A DNA stretch of 64,000 bases from Planctomycetota bacterium (GTDB taxonomy: Bacteria > Planctomycetota > UBA1135 > GCA-002686595): the NCBI GenBank assembly GCA_020638875.1, contig JACKHS010000015.1, positions 22,239 through 86,238 on the forward strand, in the 5' to 3' direction. Under the pieces are notes generated by a model, which ran no database searches, was not told where the DNA came from, and was given only the letters and a program-made list of their open reading frames with translations. Position numbers and translations under genes: made by a program. Within the stretch, counting starts at the first letter, position 1. Every line of letters starts with the position of its first letter. Below are positions 46,743-56,458 of the stretch, piece after piece.

Positions 46743-48044
46743 CTAGCGGGCGTCCTCCTCGTTCCGGGCCCCGCGAGCTTCGAGGCGCCGCGCCGGGACG
46801 CCGACCCAGACCTCGTCCGGGCCGACCTCGGCGCCGCGCGTGACCACCGCGCCGGCGCCGGTGGTGGCGCCCGCTCCGATGGTGTTCGGCGCGACGATGG
46901 TGGTGCCGCTGCCGATGAAGGCGCGGTCGCCGACCACGGTCGTGTGCTTCGCCTGGCCGTCGTAGTTGGCGAAGATCGTCCCCGCCCCCACGTTGACGCC
47001 GGCGCCGAGCTCGGCGTCGCCGAGGTACGACAGGTGCTTGGCCTTGGTGTGCTCCCCCACCGTCGAGTTCTTGCACTCGGTGAAGTTGCCCACCTCGGCG
47101 CCGTCCTTCAGCACCGTGCCCTTGCGCAGGTGCGTGAACGGCCCGACCTCGCAGTTGGCGCCGATGGTGACGCCGCCGCGGATGACCGTGCAGGGCAGCA
47201 CGCGCGTGCCCGGCCCGATGGTGACGTCCGCGTCGATGTAGGTCGTCGCGGGGTCCTCGATGCGCACGCCGTTGGCCATGTGCTGCTCGAGGATGCGCAC
47301 CTGCAGCGCCCAGCGCGCCTCGGCGAGGTGCGCGATGGTGTTCACGCCGATGGCCTCGTCGAGATCGGCCAGCTCGACCGTGGCGACCTCCTTGCCCTCG
47401 CGCGCGGCGAGCACCGGCACGTCGGTCAGGTAGTACTCGCCCTGCGCGTTGTCGTTGGTCAGCTTGGGCAGGTAGCGCTTCAAGAGCGCGCCCGGGATCG
47501 CGTAGACGCCGAGGTTGACCTCGCCGATGGCGGCCTGCTCGGCGTCGCAGTCCTTCTCCTCGACGATCGCCGTGAAGTCGCCCTGCGCGTCGCGCACGAT
47601 GCGCCCGAAGCCGCGCGGGTCCTCGGGCCAGGCGGTCAGCACGACCAGGCCCTCGTCCTCGAGCTCGGCCGCGATCTCGCACAGCGCGTCGAGGCTGTCG
47701 TGCGCGAGCACCGGCATGTCGCCGTAGAGCACGACGACAAGGCCCGGATCGTCGCCGAGGTGCGGCAGACAGCACTGCAGCGCGTGGCCGGTGCCGTTCT
47801 GCGGCTCCTGCACGACGCACGTGATGCGCTCGGCGCCCGGCCCGGCCTTCACGACCGCCTCGACCGCCGCGCCGCCGTGGCCCACGACGACGAGGATGCG
47901 CGCGGGATCGAGCGACAGCGCCTGTTCCACCACCCAGCCGATGAGCGGCTTGCCGCACACCTCGTGCAGGACCTTGGGCTGCGCGCTCTTCATGCGCGTG
48001 CCCTGGCCTGCGGCGAGGAGGACGACGGTTCCGGCGCGGGGCAT
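46743..48044 (-). CDS. glmU: Bifunctional GlmU: GlcN-1-P acetyltransferase / GlcNAc-1-P uridyltransferase
   Basis: A 433-aa cytoplasmic enzyme that makes UDP-GlcNAc, precursor of both peptidoglycan and lipid A. The N-terminal uridyltransferase has LAAGQGTRMKSAQPKVLHEV (residues 8-27), NGTGHALQ, YGDMPVL and VNLGVYA. The C-terminal left-handed beta-helix acetyltransferase begins near 245, with TYIDADVTIGPGTRVLP, GPFTHLRKGTVL, and HLSYLGDAELGAGVNVGAGT followed by NYDG (catalytic His region). The ATG at 48044 starts just before the nucleotide-binding loop. It is divergent from a frameshifted gene 203 bp away and heads the glmU-prs-rplY-pth run. The product feeds LpxA encoded about 10 kb downstream. 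Confidence 0.95.
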   Translation of the reverse strand: MPRAGTVVLLAAGQGTRMKSAQPKVLHEVCGKPLIGWVVEQALSLDPARILVVVGHGGAAVEAVVKAGPGAERITCVVQEPQNGTGHALQCCLPHLGDDPGLVVVLYGDMPVLAHDSLDALCEIAAELEDEGLVVLTAWPEDPRGFGRIVRDAQGDFTAIVEEKDCDAEQAAIGEVNLGVYAIPGALLKRYLPKLTNDNAQGEYYLTDVPVLAAREGKEVATVELADLDEAIGVNTIAHLAEARWALQVRILEQHMANGVRIEDPATTYIDADVTIGPGTRVLPCTVIRGGVTIGANCEVGPFTHLRKGTVLKDGAEVGNFTECKNSTVGEHTKAKHLSYLGDAELGAGVNVGAGTIFANYDGQAKHTTVVGDRAFIGSGTTIVAPNTIGAGATTGAGAVVTRGAEVGPDEVWVGVPARRLEARGARNEEDAR

Positions 48045-48247
48045 GGCGCGGGGTGGAGGGGGACGGAGTCCGGGGAGGGAGGACGACGAAACGACGGCCC
48101 GACTCCGAGGCACGGAGGGCGGACCGGGGGCGTGCTTCCCGCGGCGGGGCCGCGGAAAAAGGGCCCAAGGTTGTACTCGGGGGGGCCCCGGTCCGTCAAC
48201 GGCCGAGGTGACGCGCAGAGCGTGGACGGTAGGCTGGGAACCTCGCC

Positions 48248-50619
48248 ATGCACGCTCGCCCCCTGCTCCTCCTCGCCGCCGGCCTGCTCGGGCTGGCGGT
48301 GCTCGGCGCCGCGCTCTGGCTGCGCGGCCCCGCGCCGCCCGCGCGCCCGCCGGCCGGGGCGCGGCCCGCCGCGCGCTCGCGGGCGAGGCACGGGGACGCG
48401 CCCCGAGCTCGCGCCGGCCCCGCCGTCGGCCGCCGCCCCCAAGCCGCCCCGCCGGCCGAGCCCCCGCCGCGCGCGCACCGAGGCCGCCGCCTCGCCCGCC
48501 GCGACCTTCGACCCGGACACGCACGTGCTCGTGTACGGCCGCGTGCTCGCGCACCCCGTCGAGGGCTCGCGCAAGCCCGAGGCGCCGGTCCCCGGGATCC
48601 CGCTGCGCCTCTCCGTCGGCCGCACGAGCCTGCCGCCGCTGCACACCACGAGCGACGCCGAGGGCCGCTTCCGCTTCGAGGTCGAGTGGCCGGTCGGGAA
48701 GACCTTCGTCTACACGCTGCGCATGGACGCCGACGGGCCGTGGCGCGCGGTGCGCGACCAGGTGACGCTCCTCGGCAAGCGCTGGGACGAGCACGACCTG
48801 CACCGCGTGCTCGACGGGGTCCCGCATGGGGTCGTGACGCTGGAGGACGGGACGCCGCTGCCGGGGACGCGCTTCGACTGGAGCTCGTCGCGCCTGGTCG
48901 TCCCCGCCGACGTCACGTCGAAGGTGGAGGGCGAGCTCGTCACCGACACCCGGGGCGCCTGGCAGCTGGAACTCCTGCCCGATGAACGGCCGCGACCTGC
49001 TGCCGCACGAGGGGCTACGAGGAGGTGCGGAGCGGCCGCCCGTGCCGCTCACCTGGGGCGGCTGGCGCGCCGGGTCGCTCGTGCTGCGCGCGCTCGGCGC
49101 GCTCGACGTGCTGGTCGTCGACGGCGCGGACGCGCCCGTCGCCGGCGCGCGCGTCCACGCGCAGGGGCGCCAGACCCGGCGCGACGCCGAGGGGCTGAGC
49201 GACGCGACCGGCCGCGTGCACCTCGGCGGGCTGCCGCGCGCCGGAGGAGCTCTCCGTGTTCGTCGAGCGCGGCGGCGCGCGCCTGCGCGGCACGCAGCAC
49301 GCGCACGGCCGGCTGCTCGACGAGGACGAGCGGCGAGGGCGGCGCGCCGCTGCGCCTCGACGCGGGCTGGAGCGCGCCGCTCGTGGCGCGGCTGCCCGCG
49401 GGCCGCGAAGCTCGTCGTGCACGTCGCGGGCTGGGCGAGGGACGAGACGCGACGGTCGCGGTGCTGCGCCGCGGCGGCGCGGCCGAGGCGCGGCGCGCAC
49501 AGGAGCGCGCGCGCGGACGACGCCGCGCGCTTCGTGCTGTCCGCGCCGAGGCCGGGCGAGGAGCTCGTCGTGCTCGCGGCGACTCCCCCGCTCCAGCGGC
49601 ACGTGCGCTCGAGCGGTCCCTGAGGGCCTGATCGAGGTGGCCGACGAGGAGGACCTCCGCGTCGGCACCGGCCGCGCCAGCGTGCGGCTCGACGCCGGCG
49701 ACGCGCCCGTCGAGCTCGCGCTCGCCCTGCGGCCCAGGCGAGACGATCCGCGGCCGCGTCGTCGGCCTCGACGGCGAGGCGTGACGCTGCGCTCGAGGCG
49801 CACGTCACCACGCCGACGGCGCGCCCGGCGCCCGCTGCGGTCACGTGAACGTCGACGGGCAGACCCGCGAGCGCAGATGGACTTCACGGTGTTCGGCCTG
49901 ACGCCCGGCGTCTACGACCTCGTCGTGACGAACGACGAGTCCGGCCTGGGCGGCAGCGCGGCGCGCGCGACTCGACGGCGTCGCCGCCGGCAGCACCGAC
50001 GTCGTGCTCGACCTCGGCGCGCAGCTCGCCGTCGAGCTCGTGCTCGTCGCGCCCGGACGCGCCGCGCGCACACGGCGCGCGTCGACGTGCTGCGCCTCGA
50101 CGGCGTCGGCCCGCCGCCGGGCGCGCGCTCGACGCGGCGCTCGTGCCGCGCGCGGCCCCGCGTCCCGTCGTGATCGGGCGCTGGTCGATGAGCTTCGACG
50201 ACAGCCACGAGCCGCGCGAGGCCGCGCGCGCGCAACCCGGCACCTACTGGATCCGCGTGACGCCGCGCGGCCTGCACGGCGGGCGCTACGCCCCCGTCGT
50301 CTCCGGCCCGGTGCGCCTCGACGCCGGCCGCCACGAGCTCGCCTACGCGCTGCTGCCCTGCGGCGCGCTCTCGGTGCGCCTGCCGCAGGGCGGCCTGGAG
50401 GGCTGGCGCGCCGCGCTCGAGGGCCCCGCCGGCCAGGCGCTGCCCGAGGACGACGGCGCGACGAGCCGCGCCCTCGGCGACGGCCGCTTCCTGCGCCTCG
50501 ACCCGGTGCCGGTCGGCGCGTACGTGCTCGTGCTCACCCCGCCCGACGGCGGCGCGGCGCGCAAGCTCGCCGTCGAGGTCACGGCGAACGAGACGGCGCG
50601 CTACGTGGTCGGCGACTGA
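48248..50619 (+). pseudogene. Frameshifted secreted protein with carboxypeptidase-regulatory-like repeats
   Basis: The coding signal runs through the whole 2.37 kb but jumps frame about ten times. It starts in frame 2 with an N-terminal membrane anchor (MHARPLLLLAAGLLGLAVLGAALW), continues in frame 3 (THVLVYGRVLAHP, GIPLRLSVGRTSLPP) to ~49000, in frame 1 (GALDVLVVDGADAPVAGARV) to ~49245, then switches roughly every 50-150 bp until ~50150, and ends in frame 1 with MSFDDSHEPREAARA...ETARYVVGD. Segments such as DVLVVDGADAPVAGARVHA and DFTVFGLTPGVYDLVV resemble carboxypeptidase-regulatory-like (CarboxypepD_reg) beta-sandwich repeats of large exported proteins. It may be a true pseudogene, but the even spread of single-base shifts in GC-rich sequence also fits uncorrected sequencing errors. 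Confidence 0.65.
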
Positions 50620-50626
50620 CGGGCGC

Positions 50627-50989
50627 TCAGCCCTTCGCCGACACCACCGTCATCGCCAGCCCGCCCGGCGCGAGCAGGTAGTACATGCGCTCGTCGGCGG
50701 TCTCGAAGGGGCCCTTCGGGTCGAGGCCCTGGAGCTTGGCGTGCGCGGCGACGGCGTCGGCGTCCTCCACCTCGACCTGCAGCATCAGGCCGGCGGGCAG
50801 GCCCTCGCCCTCGGGCCAGACCTCGATGCGGCTGCCGGACGCGGTGGCGAAGAGGCCGCCGGTCGGCGCGTTCGGCACGCCGGGGAGCTCCTTGGCCTCG
50901 CACTCGAAGCCGAGGCCGAGCCCGAGGAACTCGACGAGGGCGTCGGCCTGGGGGGTGATCGCACACAGGCGCAGGGATCGCGGTCGCAT
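50627..50989 (-). CDS. VOC (glyoxalase/bleomycin-resistance) family protein
   Basis: A 120-aa single-domain vicinal-oxygen-chelate fold protein: LRLCAITPQADALVEFLGLGLG, then LFATASGSRIEVWPEGEG, and MLQVEVEDADAVAAH with PFETADERMYYLLAPGGLAMTVV at the end, matching the beta-alpha-beta-beta-beta repeat. Glu76-like metal ligands cannot be fixed without structure. VOC proteins include dioxygenases, isomerases and drug-binding proteins; nothing here picks one. It converges with the frameshifted gene (7-bp gap) and is divergent from the HupE/UreJ gene (20-bp gap), so it is probably transcribed alone. Confidence 0.75.
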   Translation of the reverse strand: MRPRSLRLCAITPQADALVEFLGLGLGFECEAKELPGVPNAPTGGLFATASGSRIEVWPEGEGLPAGLMLQVEVEDADAVAAHAKLQGLDPKGPFETADERMYYLLAPGGLAMTVVSAKG

Positions 50990-51009
50990 GACCCTATCCT
51001 AGCGGCGCC

Positions 51010-52116
51010 ATGTCCCCCGCCGCAGTCCTCCTCGCGCTCGCCGCGCTCGCGCCGCACCCGCAGTCGCTGTCGAGCTCGCGCGTCGAGGTCGCGGGCGCCG
51101 AGGCGCGCGTCACGCTGCGCTGCCAGGCGCTGAGCGTCGTCGAGGTGCTGCCCGAGCTCGACTTCGACGGCGACGGCGCGCTCGACGCCGAGGAGGTGCT
51201 CGCCGGCGGGCCGCGGCTCCTGAACTACGCGACGGCGCGCTACCGGCTCTTCACCGGCAGCGACGCGGCCGGCGAGGGCGGCGCGCCGCTCGCGCCGTCG
51301 GCGGGCACGGCGCGCTACCTCGCGCCCTCCGACGAGAGCGACCTGACGCGCTTCGGCGGCGCGGTCGAGCTCGCCTTCACGTGCCGCGCCGACGACGAGC
51401 TGCGCGAGCTCGCCGTCGAGTGCACGCTCTTCCGCGAGGTCGGCAGCGAGCACGTCGACCTCGCCACCGTCGTGTGGCCGGACGGCACGAACCAGGCCTT
51501 CACGCTGTCGGTCGAGCGCCCGCGCGCGCGCGCCTCGGCCGGCGGTGGCGGCACCTTCGGCGTGTTCTGGCGCCTGGGGCTCGACCACATCCTCGGCGGC
51601 TGGGACCACCTCGCGTTCCTGTTCGCGCTGCTGCTCTCCTCGCGCCGCCTGCGCGCCGTGCTGGGCTGGGTGACCGCGTTCACGGTCGCGCACTCGGTCA
51701 CGCTCGCGCTCGCCACGCTCGGCGTCGTCGACGTGTCGGCGTGGGACCGCCTGGTCGAGTCGGCCATCGCGCTCTCGATCGCCTACGTCGCCGCCGACAC
51801 GCTCTGGCGCCCCGGCCTCGCGCGCGGCCGCTGGGTCGAGGCCTTCGTCTTCGGCCTGCTGCACGGCCTGGGCTTCGCGGGCTTCCTGTCCGAGTCGCTC
51901 GTGCTCGAGGCGTCGAAGGCCACCGCGCTGTTCGCCTTCAACGTCGGCGTCGAGAGCGGACAGCTCGTCGTCGTGGCGCTGCTCGCCGCGCCCTTCGCGC
52001 TCGCCGCGCGCCGCCGCGACCCGCGTCCCGAGTTCCTGCTGCCGAAACCGCTGCGCGTCGGCGGCGCGTGGCTCGTGCTGGCGCTCGGGCTGTGGTGGTT
52101 CTTCCAGCGGGTGTGA
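51010..52116 (+). CDS. HupE/UreJ-family membrane protein with EF-hand-like motif
   Basis: A 368-aa protein. It starts with a weak signal (MSPAAVLLALAALAPHPQS), then an extracytoplasmic domain to ~175 with a calcium-loop-like DFDGDGALDAEE at ~53. The C-terminal half has six or seven membrane spans beginning FWRLGLDHILGGWDHLAFLFALLL and VTAFTVAHSVTLALATLGVVD, the signature of HupE/UreJ type 2 proteins; FGLLHGLGFAGFL follows. HupE/UreJ relatives carry or handle nickel or cobalt; the His residues in LDHILGGWDH and VAHS are the usual metal contacts. No hydrogenase or urease genes are in the window, so the metal and client are unknown. It converges with the acyl-CoA dehydrogenase gene, stops adjoining with no gap. 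Confidence 0.85.
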   Translation: MSPAAVLLALAALAPHPQSLSSSRVEVAGAEARVTLRCQALSVVEVLPELDFDGDGALDAEEVLAGGPRLLNYATARYRLFTGSDAAGEGGAPLAPSAGTARYLAPSDESDLTRFGGAVELAFTCRADDELRELAVECTLFREVGSEHVDLATVVWPDGTNQAFTLSVERPRARASAGGGGTFGVFWRLGLDHILGGWDHLAFLFALLLSSRRLRAVLGWVTAFTVAHSVTLALATLGVVDVSAWDRLVESAIALSIAYVAADTLWRPGLARGRWVEAFVFGLLHGLGFAGFLSESLVLEASKATALFAFNVGVESGQLVVVALLAAPFALAARRRDPRPEFLLPKPLRVGGAWLVLALGLWWFFQRV

Positions 52117-53268
52117 CTACGCCCCGCTCTTCAGCACGTCCCGCGCGATCACCAGGCGCTGGATCTCGTTGGTGCCCTCGTAGATGCGCGTGACGCGGGC
52201 GTCGCGGTACATGCGCTCGATCTTGTACTCGGCCGAGTAGCCCATGCCGCCGTGGATCTGCACGGCGCGGTCGACGACGCGGTCGAGGGCCTCGGAGCAG
52301 AAGAGCTTGGTCATGGCCGACTCGCGGCTGAAGGGCTGGTGCGCGTCGCACAGCCACGCGGTGCGGTAGACGAGGCTCTCCATCGCGTAGAGGTCGACCG
52401 CGGAGTCGGCCAGCATCCACTGGATGGCCTGGAAGGACGCGATCGGGCGGCCGAAGCTCTGGCGCTGGTTCGCGTAGTCGACCGACAGGGCCTGCGCCTC
52501 GCGCGCGCAGCCGAGGCAGTTGGCGCCGAGCGCGAGGCGGCCGCGGTCGAGCGTCGCCATCGCGACGCGGAAGCCCTGGCCGACCTCGCCCAGGCGCAGC
52601 TCGTCGCCGAGGCGCACGTCCTCGAAGGCGAGCGTGACCGTCGAGCTGCCGCGCTGCCCCATCTTCTCCTCGGCCTTGCCGATGGTGTAGCCGCGCGCGT
52701 CGCGCGGCACGAGGAAGGCCGTCACGCCGCCGTGCGCGCCCTTCGCGCGGTCGGTCACCGCGTAGATCACGGCGAAGTCGGCGATGTCGCCGCCCGTGAT
52801 CCAGACCTTCTCGCCGTTGAGCACCCAGCCGTCGCCGTCGCGCACGGCCGTCGTCTTCATCGCGCCCGCGTCGGAGCCGGCCTCGGCCTCGGTCAGGCCG
52901 AAGCAGGCCAGCTTGGCGCCGCTGGCGAAGTCGGGCAGGAAGCGTTGCTTCTGCTCCTCGGTGCCGCCGACCAGCACGCTCATCGCGCCGATCGACGCGT
53001 GCGCGCCGTAGGTCACGGCCACCGAGAAGTCGCCGCGCGTGATCTCCTCCATCGCGATGCAGAGGCCCGTCTCCCCCATGCCCGCGCCGCCGTACGCCTC
53101 GGGGATCGCGACGCCCATCAGGCCGAGCTCGCTGATCTGGTCGACCAGCTCGCGCGGCACCGCGTGCTGAGCGTCGATCTGGTCGGCCAGCGGCCGCACG
53201 GCGCCGTCGGTGAACTCGCGCACGGCTTGCCGCAGCATCTCGTGCTCTTCGCTGAGGGTGAAGTCCAT
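52117..53268 (-). CDS. Acyl-CoA dehydrogenase
   Basis: A 383-aa FAD enzyme of the acyl-CoA dehydrogenase family. N-terminal helical domain (MDFTLSEEHEMLRQAVREF), middle FAD/substrate domain with CFGLTEAEAGSDAGAM and EKVWITGGDIADF, and C-terminal domain with NQRQSFGRPIASFQAIQW, QIHGGMGYSAEYKIERMYRD and IYEGTNEIQR; the Glu in YEGTNE is the usual catalytic base. It oxidises an acyl-CoA at C2-C3; short- or branched-chain substrates are plausible but not determinable. It starts 3 bp after the ACT-protein gene, so it closes the seven-gene operon. Its link to the sugar-type enzymes upstream is unclear. Confidence 0.95.
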   Translation of the reverse strand: MDFTLSEEHEMLRQAVREFTDGAVRPLADQIDAQHAVPRELVDQISELGLMGVAIPEAYGGAGMGETGLCIAMEEITRGDFSVAVTYGAHASIGAMSVLVGGTEEQKQRFLPDFASGAKLACFGLTEAEAGSDAGAMKTTAVRDGDGWVLNGEKVWITGGDIADFAVIYAVTDRAKGAHGGVTAFLVPRDARGYTIGKAEEKMGQRGSSTVTLAFEDVRLGDELRLGEVGQGFRVAMATLDRGRLALGANCLGCAREAQALSVDYANQRQSFGRPIASFQAIQWMLADSAVDLYAMESLVYRTAWLCDAHQPFSRESAMTKLFCSEALDRVVDRAVQIHGGMGYSAEYKIERMYRDARVTRIYEGTNEIQRLVIARDVLKSGA

Positions 53269-53271
53269 CGG

Positions 53272-53709
53272 TCAGGTCGTTCGGTCGGGGAACAGGTCGG
53301 TGAGGACGTCGCGCGCGCGCGCGAGCCAGCGCTCGTGGAGGAACAGGTGATCGCGGCTGAAGCCGCAGACCGCGCCCAGCGGGACGTCGGCCGCGGCGAG
53401 CGCGGACGTGACCCTAGCGAGGAAGCCGACCACGTCCCAGCCCATCGGTGCGACGAAGCGGATCCAGACGACGCCGCGCTCGACGCGCGCGTCCGGTCGG
53501 GCGGCGAGCAGCGCGTCGAGCGCGGCCTCGGGCAGCAGCCAGGTCGTCTCGCCGCCCTCGACCACGAGCTGCCCGGGACCCGCGGCGAGCAGCGCGAGCT
53601 CCTCGGCCCGCGGCGGCGTGGCGTCGCCGACGAGCGCGTAGCGGCCCGGCACGACCTCCCAGGTCATGCGCGCCAGCGCTTCGTCCAGGTCGCGCGCGGC
53701 GTCCGTCAC
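53272..53709 (-). CDS. ACT-domain protein
   Basis: A 145-aa protein. Two ACT-like halves are visible: LARMTWEVVPGRYALVGD with LVVEGGETTWLLPE, and VERGVVWIRFVAPMGWDVVG with FLARVTSALAAADVPLGAVC and GFSRDHLFLHE. This pattern fits the CASTOR/ACT_7 type of small amino-acid-sensing proteins. The GTG start overlaps the HAD stop (GTGA) and the next gene follows after 3 bp, so it is inside the operon. It may sense a pathway intermediate or amino acid, but no ligand can be read from the sequence. The start is uncertain because longer in-frame versions exist. Confidence 0.7.
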   Translation of the reverse strand: MTDAARDLDEALARMTWEVVPGRYALVGDATPPRAEELALLAAGPGQLVVEGGETTWLLPEAALDALLAARPDARVERGVVWIRFVAPMGWDVVGFLARVTSALAAADVPLGAVCGFSRDHLFLHERWLARARDVLTDLFPDRTT

Positions 53710-54386
53710 GCGAACAGCTCCACCAGCTCCTCGAGCCGCTCGACGGTCGCGTCGGCGTCCGGCGCCACCGCGCGCGTGAACAGCCGGCAGTGCACGGCGA
53801 AGAGGCCCGCCGCGCGCGCGCCGGCCACGTCGCCGCGCGGGTCGTCGCCCACCATCGCGGCCGCGCGCGCGTCGACGCCCAGCCGCGCCAGCGCCGCCGC
53901 GAAGACGCGCGGGTCGGGCTTCTCGGCGCCGACCTCCTCGCTGGTGACGAGCGCCGACAGGTGCTCCTCGAAGCCCAGGCGCGCGAGCTTCGCGTGCTGC
54001 GGCCCGGCGGTGTGGTTCGAGACGACCGCCAGCGGGCAGCGCGCGGCGAGCGCGGCGAGCACCTCGTGCGCGCCCGGCGCGGGACGCACGGCGTCGAGGA
54101 AGGCCGCCCAGTAGCGCGCGGTCCACGCGGCGGCGGTCGACCACGGCCGCGCGACGCCGGCGCGCTCGGCCATGGCCTGGAAGAACAGCGCGCGGTCGTG
54201 CGCCGCCGCGGTGCCGGCGAGCCGCCGCGCGAGGTCGGCGCGCACGTCGTCGTGCAGCGCGCGGAAGGCGGCGGCGTCGAGCCCCGCGTCGCCCAGCGCG
54301 TGCACCGCCGCGAGCCCGGCCTCGTTGCAGGGCGCCCAGGCGTAGAGCGTGTCGTCGAGGTCGAGCAGCAGCCCGCGGACCTTCAC
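53706..54386 (-). CDS. HAD-superfamily hydrolase
   Basis: A 226-aa haloacid-dehalogenase-like phosphatase. Motif I is LLLDLDDTLY with nucleophile Asp9 and acid/base Asp11, motif II VVSNHT, motif III Lys in EEVGAEKPDPRVF, and motif IV VGDDPRGDVAGARAAG. A helical cap lies between motifs I and II (C1 type). In the operon it could dephosphorylate a sugar phosphate or a two-carbon product such as phosphoglycolate, or act as house-cleaning phosphatase. The GTG start overlaps the aldolase stop (GTGA). Confidence 0.88.
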   Translation of the reverse strand: MKVRGLLLDLDDTLYAWAPCNEAGLAAVHALGDAGLDAAAFRALHDDVRADLARRLAGTAAAHDRALFFQAMAERAGVARPWSTAAAWTARYWAAFLDAVRPAPGAHEVLAALAARCPLAVVSNHTAGPQHAKLARLGFEEHLSALVTSEEVGAEKPDPRVFAAALARLGVDARAAAMVGDDPRGDVAGARAAGLFAVHCRLFTRAVAPDADATVERLEELVELFA

Positions 54387-55054
54387 GCGTCGCTCCTCAT
54401 GCGCGCCAGCAGCTCGCGGCGGTAGGCCTCGCTGGCGAGCGCGTCGAGCTCGGCGCACTCCTCGGCGGTCAGGTAGCGCGGCGTACCGACCTGCAGCGCG
54501 CACCACTGGATGTCGGCCTGCTCCTCGATCGCCTGCGCGCGGAACAGCGCCTCCTTGACCGACGCGCCGACCGTCAGCGCGCCGTGGTTGCGCAGCACGA
54601 CGCCGCGCCGGTGCGCGGGCCGTAGCGCCTGCTCGACCGCGCGCGCGAGCGCCTCGGTCGTCACCGTGACGTAGTCGAGGTGCGGCACCTCGGCGCCGAG
54701 GTAGACGTGATAGTCGGGGAAGATCGGCCGCAGGTCGTGGCCGGCGGCGGTGAGCGCGATGGTCTTGCGCGGGTGCGCGTGCAGCACCGCCGCGACGTCG
54801 GGCCGCGCGCGGTACAGGTAGAGGTGCATCAAGACCTCCGACGACGGCCGCCGCGAGCCGGGCGCGACCTCGCCGCTCGCCACGGACACGCGCGCGTAGT
54901 CGTCGGGCCCCGCGTCGGCGAGCGAGTACCCGCTGGGCGAGACGTACAGCACGTCGCCCGCGCGCGCCGACACGTTGCCGCCGGCGCCGGTGACGAGGCC
55001 GCTCGCGACCAGCTCGCGCGCGGCGGACACCAGCTCGTGGAGGATCGTGCTCAT
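54383..55054 (-). CDS. Class II aldolase/adducin family protein
   Basis: A 223-aa zinc enzyme of the FucA/RhaD/AraD family. GNVSARAGDVLYVSPSGY near residue 26 is the phosphate-binding loop, SSEVLMHLYLYR carries the catalytic Glu, LHAHPRKT provides two zinc His, and RNHGALTVG the third. These enzymes cleave fuculose-1-P or rhamnulose-1-P to DHAP and L-lactaldehyde, epimerise ribulose-5-P, or decarboxylate tetronate derivatives. The FGGY kinase gene upstream (ATGA overlap) would supply the phosphorylated substrate. Lactaldehyde as product would fit with the divergent lactate-oxidation genes lutAB, but that link is inference. Confidence 0.9.
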   Translation of the reverse strand: MSTILHELVSAARELVASGLVTGAGGNVSARAGDVLYVSPSGYSLADAGPDDYARVSVASGEVAPGSRRPSSEVLMHLYLYRARPDVAAVLHAHPRKTIALTAAGHDLRPIFPDYHVYLGAEVPHLDYVTVTTEALARAVEQALRPAHRRGVVLRNHGALTVGASVKEALFRAQAIEEQADIQWCALQVGTPRYLTAEECAELDALASEAYRRELLARMRSDA

Positions 55055-56458
55055 GCAGGGCGGTCGTCGAGGAGGCCGTGGGCGGCGAGCGCGGCGCGGA
55101 AGCGCGCGTAGTGCGGCGCGAAGGCGCGCGCGCGCCCGGGGTCGGGGCGGAACGTACTCCCCGGACGCACGAGCGCGCCACACGCCGTCGCCAGATCCGG
55201 GTGCAGCCCGGCGCCGAGCGCCGCGAGCACGGCGGCGCCGAGCGCGGTCTCGCCGCAGGCCGGACGGTGCAGCGCGCGCCCGGTGACGTCGGCGCGCAGC
55301 CGGCACCACAGGTCGCTCGCCGCGCCGCCGCCGGTGGCGTACGTCGCCGCGCGGAGCGCCAGCGTCGCCGCGTCGAGCACCTCGTAGCCCAGCCGCTCGA
55401 CGAACGCGACGCCCTGCAGGCCGGCGGCGTAGCGCGCGAGGGCTCGGCGGGCCGCGCCTCGTCCAGCATCGGCACGCGCGCGGCGCGCAGCGGGAAGCGC
55501 TCGCCCGGCGCGAGCGCAGGCCAGGCGAGGTGCGCGCTCGGCAGCAGCGCCGCCGCAGCCGCGTCGAGGCGCGGGTCCTCGCCGGCGAAATCGCGCCCGA
55601 TCCAGCCTGCGCCGACGTGACTCGCCGCGCCTGGCAGCCAGCGCCCGCCGGGCAGCGCGTGGCAGTAGAGCAGCGGGTGCGCGACGCGCCGGTCGGCCAG
55701 GCGCTTGAACACCAGCGTCGTGCCGAGCGTCGTGTTGTCGTCGCCGAGCGCCGCCGCGCCCGAGGCGAGGCCGCCGTGCCGTCGGTGCAGCCGGCGACGA
55801 CGCGCACGCCCGGCGCGAGGTCCAGCGCGCGCCGACCTCAGGCGCCAGCACACCCAGCGCCGTCCCTGGCGCCACGACGCGCGGCAGCCGCGCGGCGAGC
55901 GGCAGCGCGCACCCAGGGCGCGAAGTCCCCTGCGCGGCGTCGTAGCCGAGCTTCAACGCGTCGCTCGCGTCGCTCACGCCCGTCGTCCCGGAGAGGCGCC
56001 CGCGACGAGGTCGGCCTGGTGCACGAAGGTGCGCGTCGCGGCGAAGGCCTCCGGCGCGTGGCGCGCGAGCCACTGCGCCTTCGCGAGCGACCACGAGGCG
56101 GTCACGGCTGCGTCGTGCGCGCGCAGCCTCGGCCTCGGCGACGGCGCGCGTCGTCGTACATCAACCCCGGCGTCGTGCAGCGCCCCGCGGCGTCGAGGCC
56201 CACGAGCGTGCCTGAGGTGCCGTCGACGCACGGCCGCGACGCGCGCGCGGCGCGCGGCGCGAGCGCCGCCGTGCACGCCGCGAGCGCGGCGCGTGCGGCC
56301 GCCCACCACGCCTCCGGGTCGCCCTCGTGGCGCGCGCCGTCGCGCACCGACGCGAGCGCCGCGCCGCGCGCCTCGAGCGTGCCGTCGAGCGCGACTGCCA
56401 GCGCGCGCGCGCCGCCGGTGCCCAGGTCGAGGCCCAGCACGAGCGCGTCGGCCGTCAT
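55051..56458 (-). pseudogene. FGGY-family carbohydrate kinase with several frameshifts
   Basis: The N-terminus reads well: LVLGLDLGTGGARALAVALDG (ATP-binding phosphate-1 loop), then VDGTSGTLVGLDAAGRC and GLMYDDAR. After about residue 100 the frame changes near 56150, 55985 and 55920, and again in 55900-55780 and near 55450. Downstream pieces are also typical: SWSLAKAQWLARH, GTTGVSDASDALKLGYD, GDDNTTLGTTLVFKRLADR and ATGGGAASDLWCRLRADVTG, ending DDRPA before a TGA that overlaps the aldolase start. The total of ~469 codons is normal for FGGY kinases (ribulokinase/xylulokinase/rhamnulokinase group). Because both ends are well conserved and overlap their neighbours, the shifts may be sequencing errors in a functional gene. 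The substrate sugar cannot be named. Confidence 0.75.
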
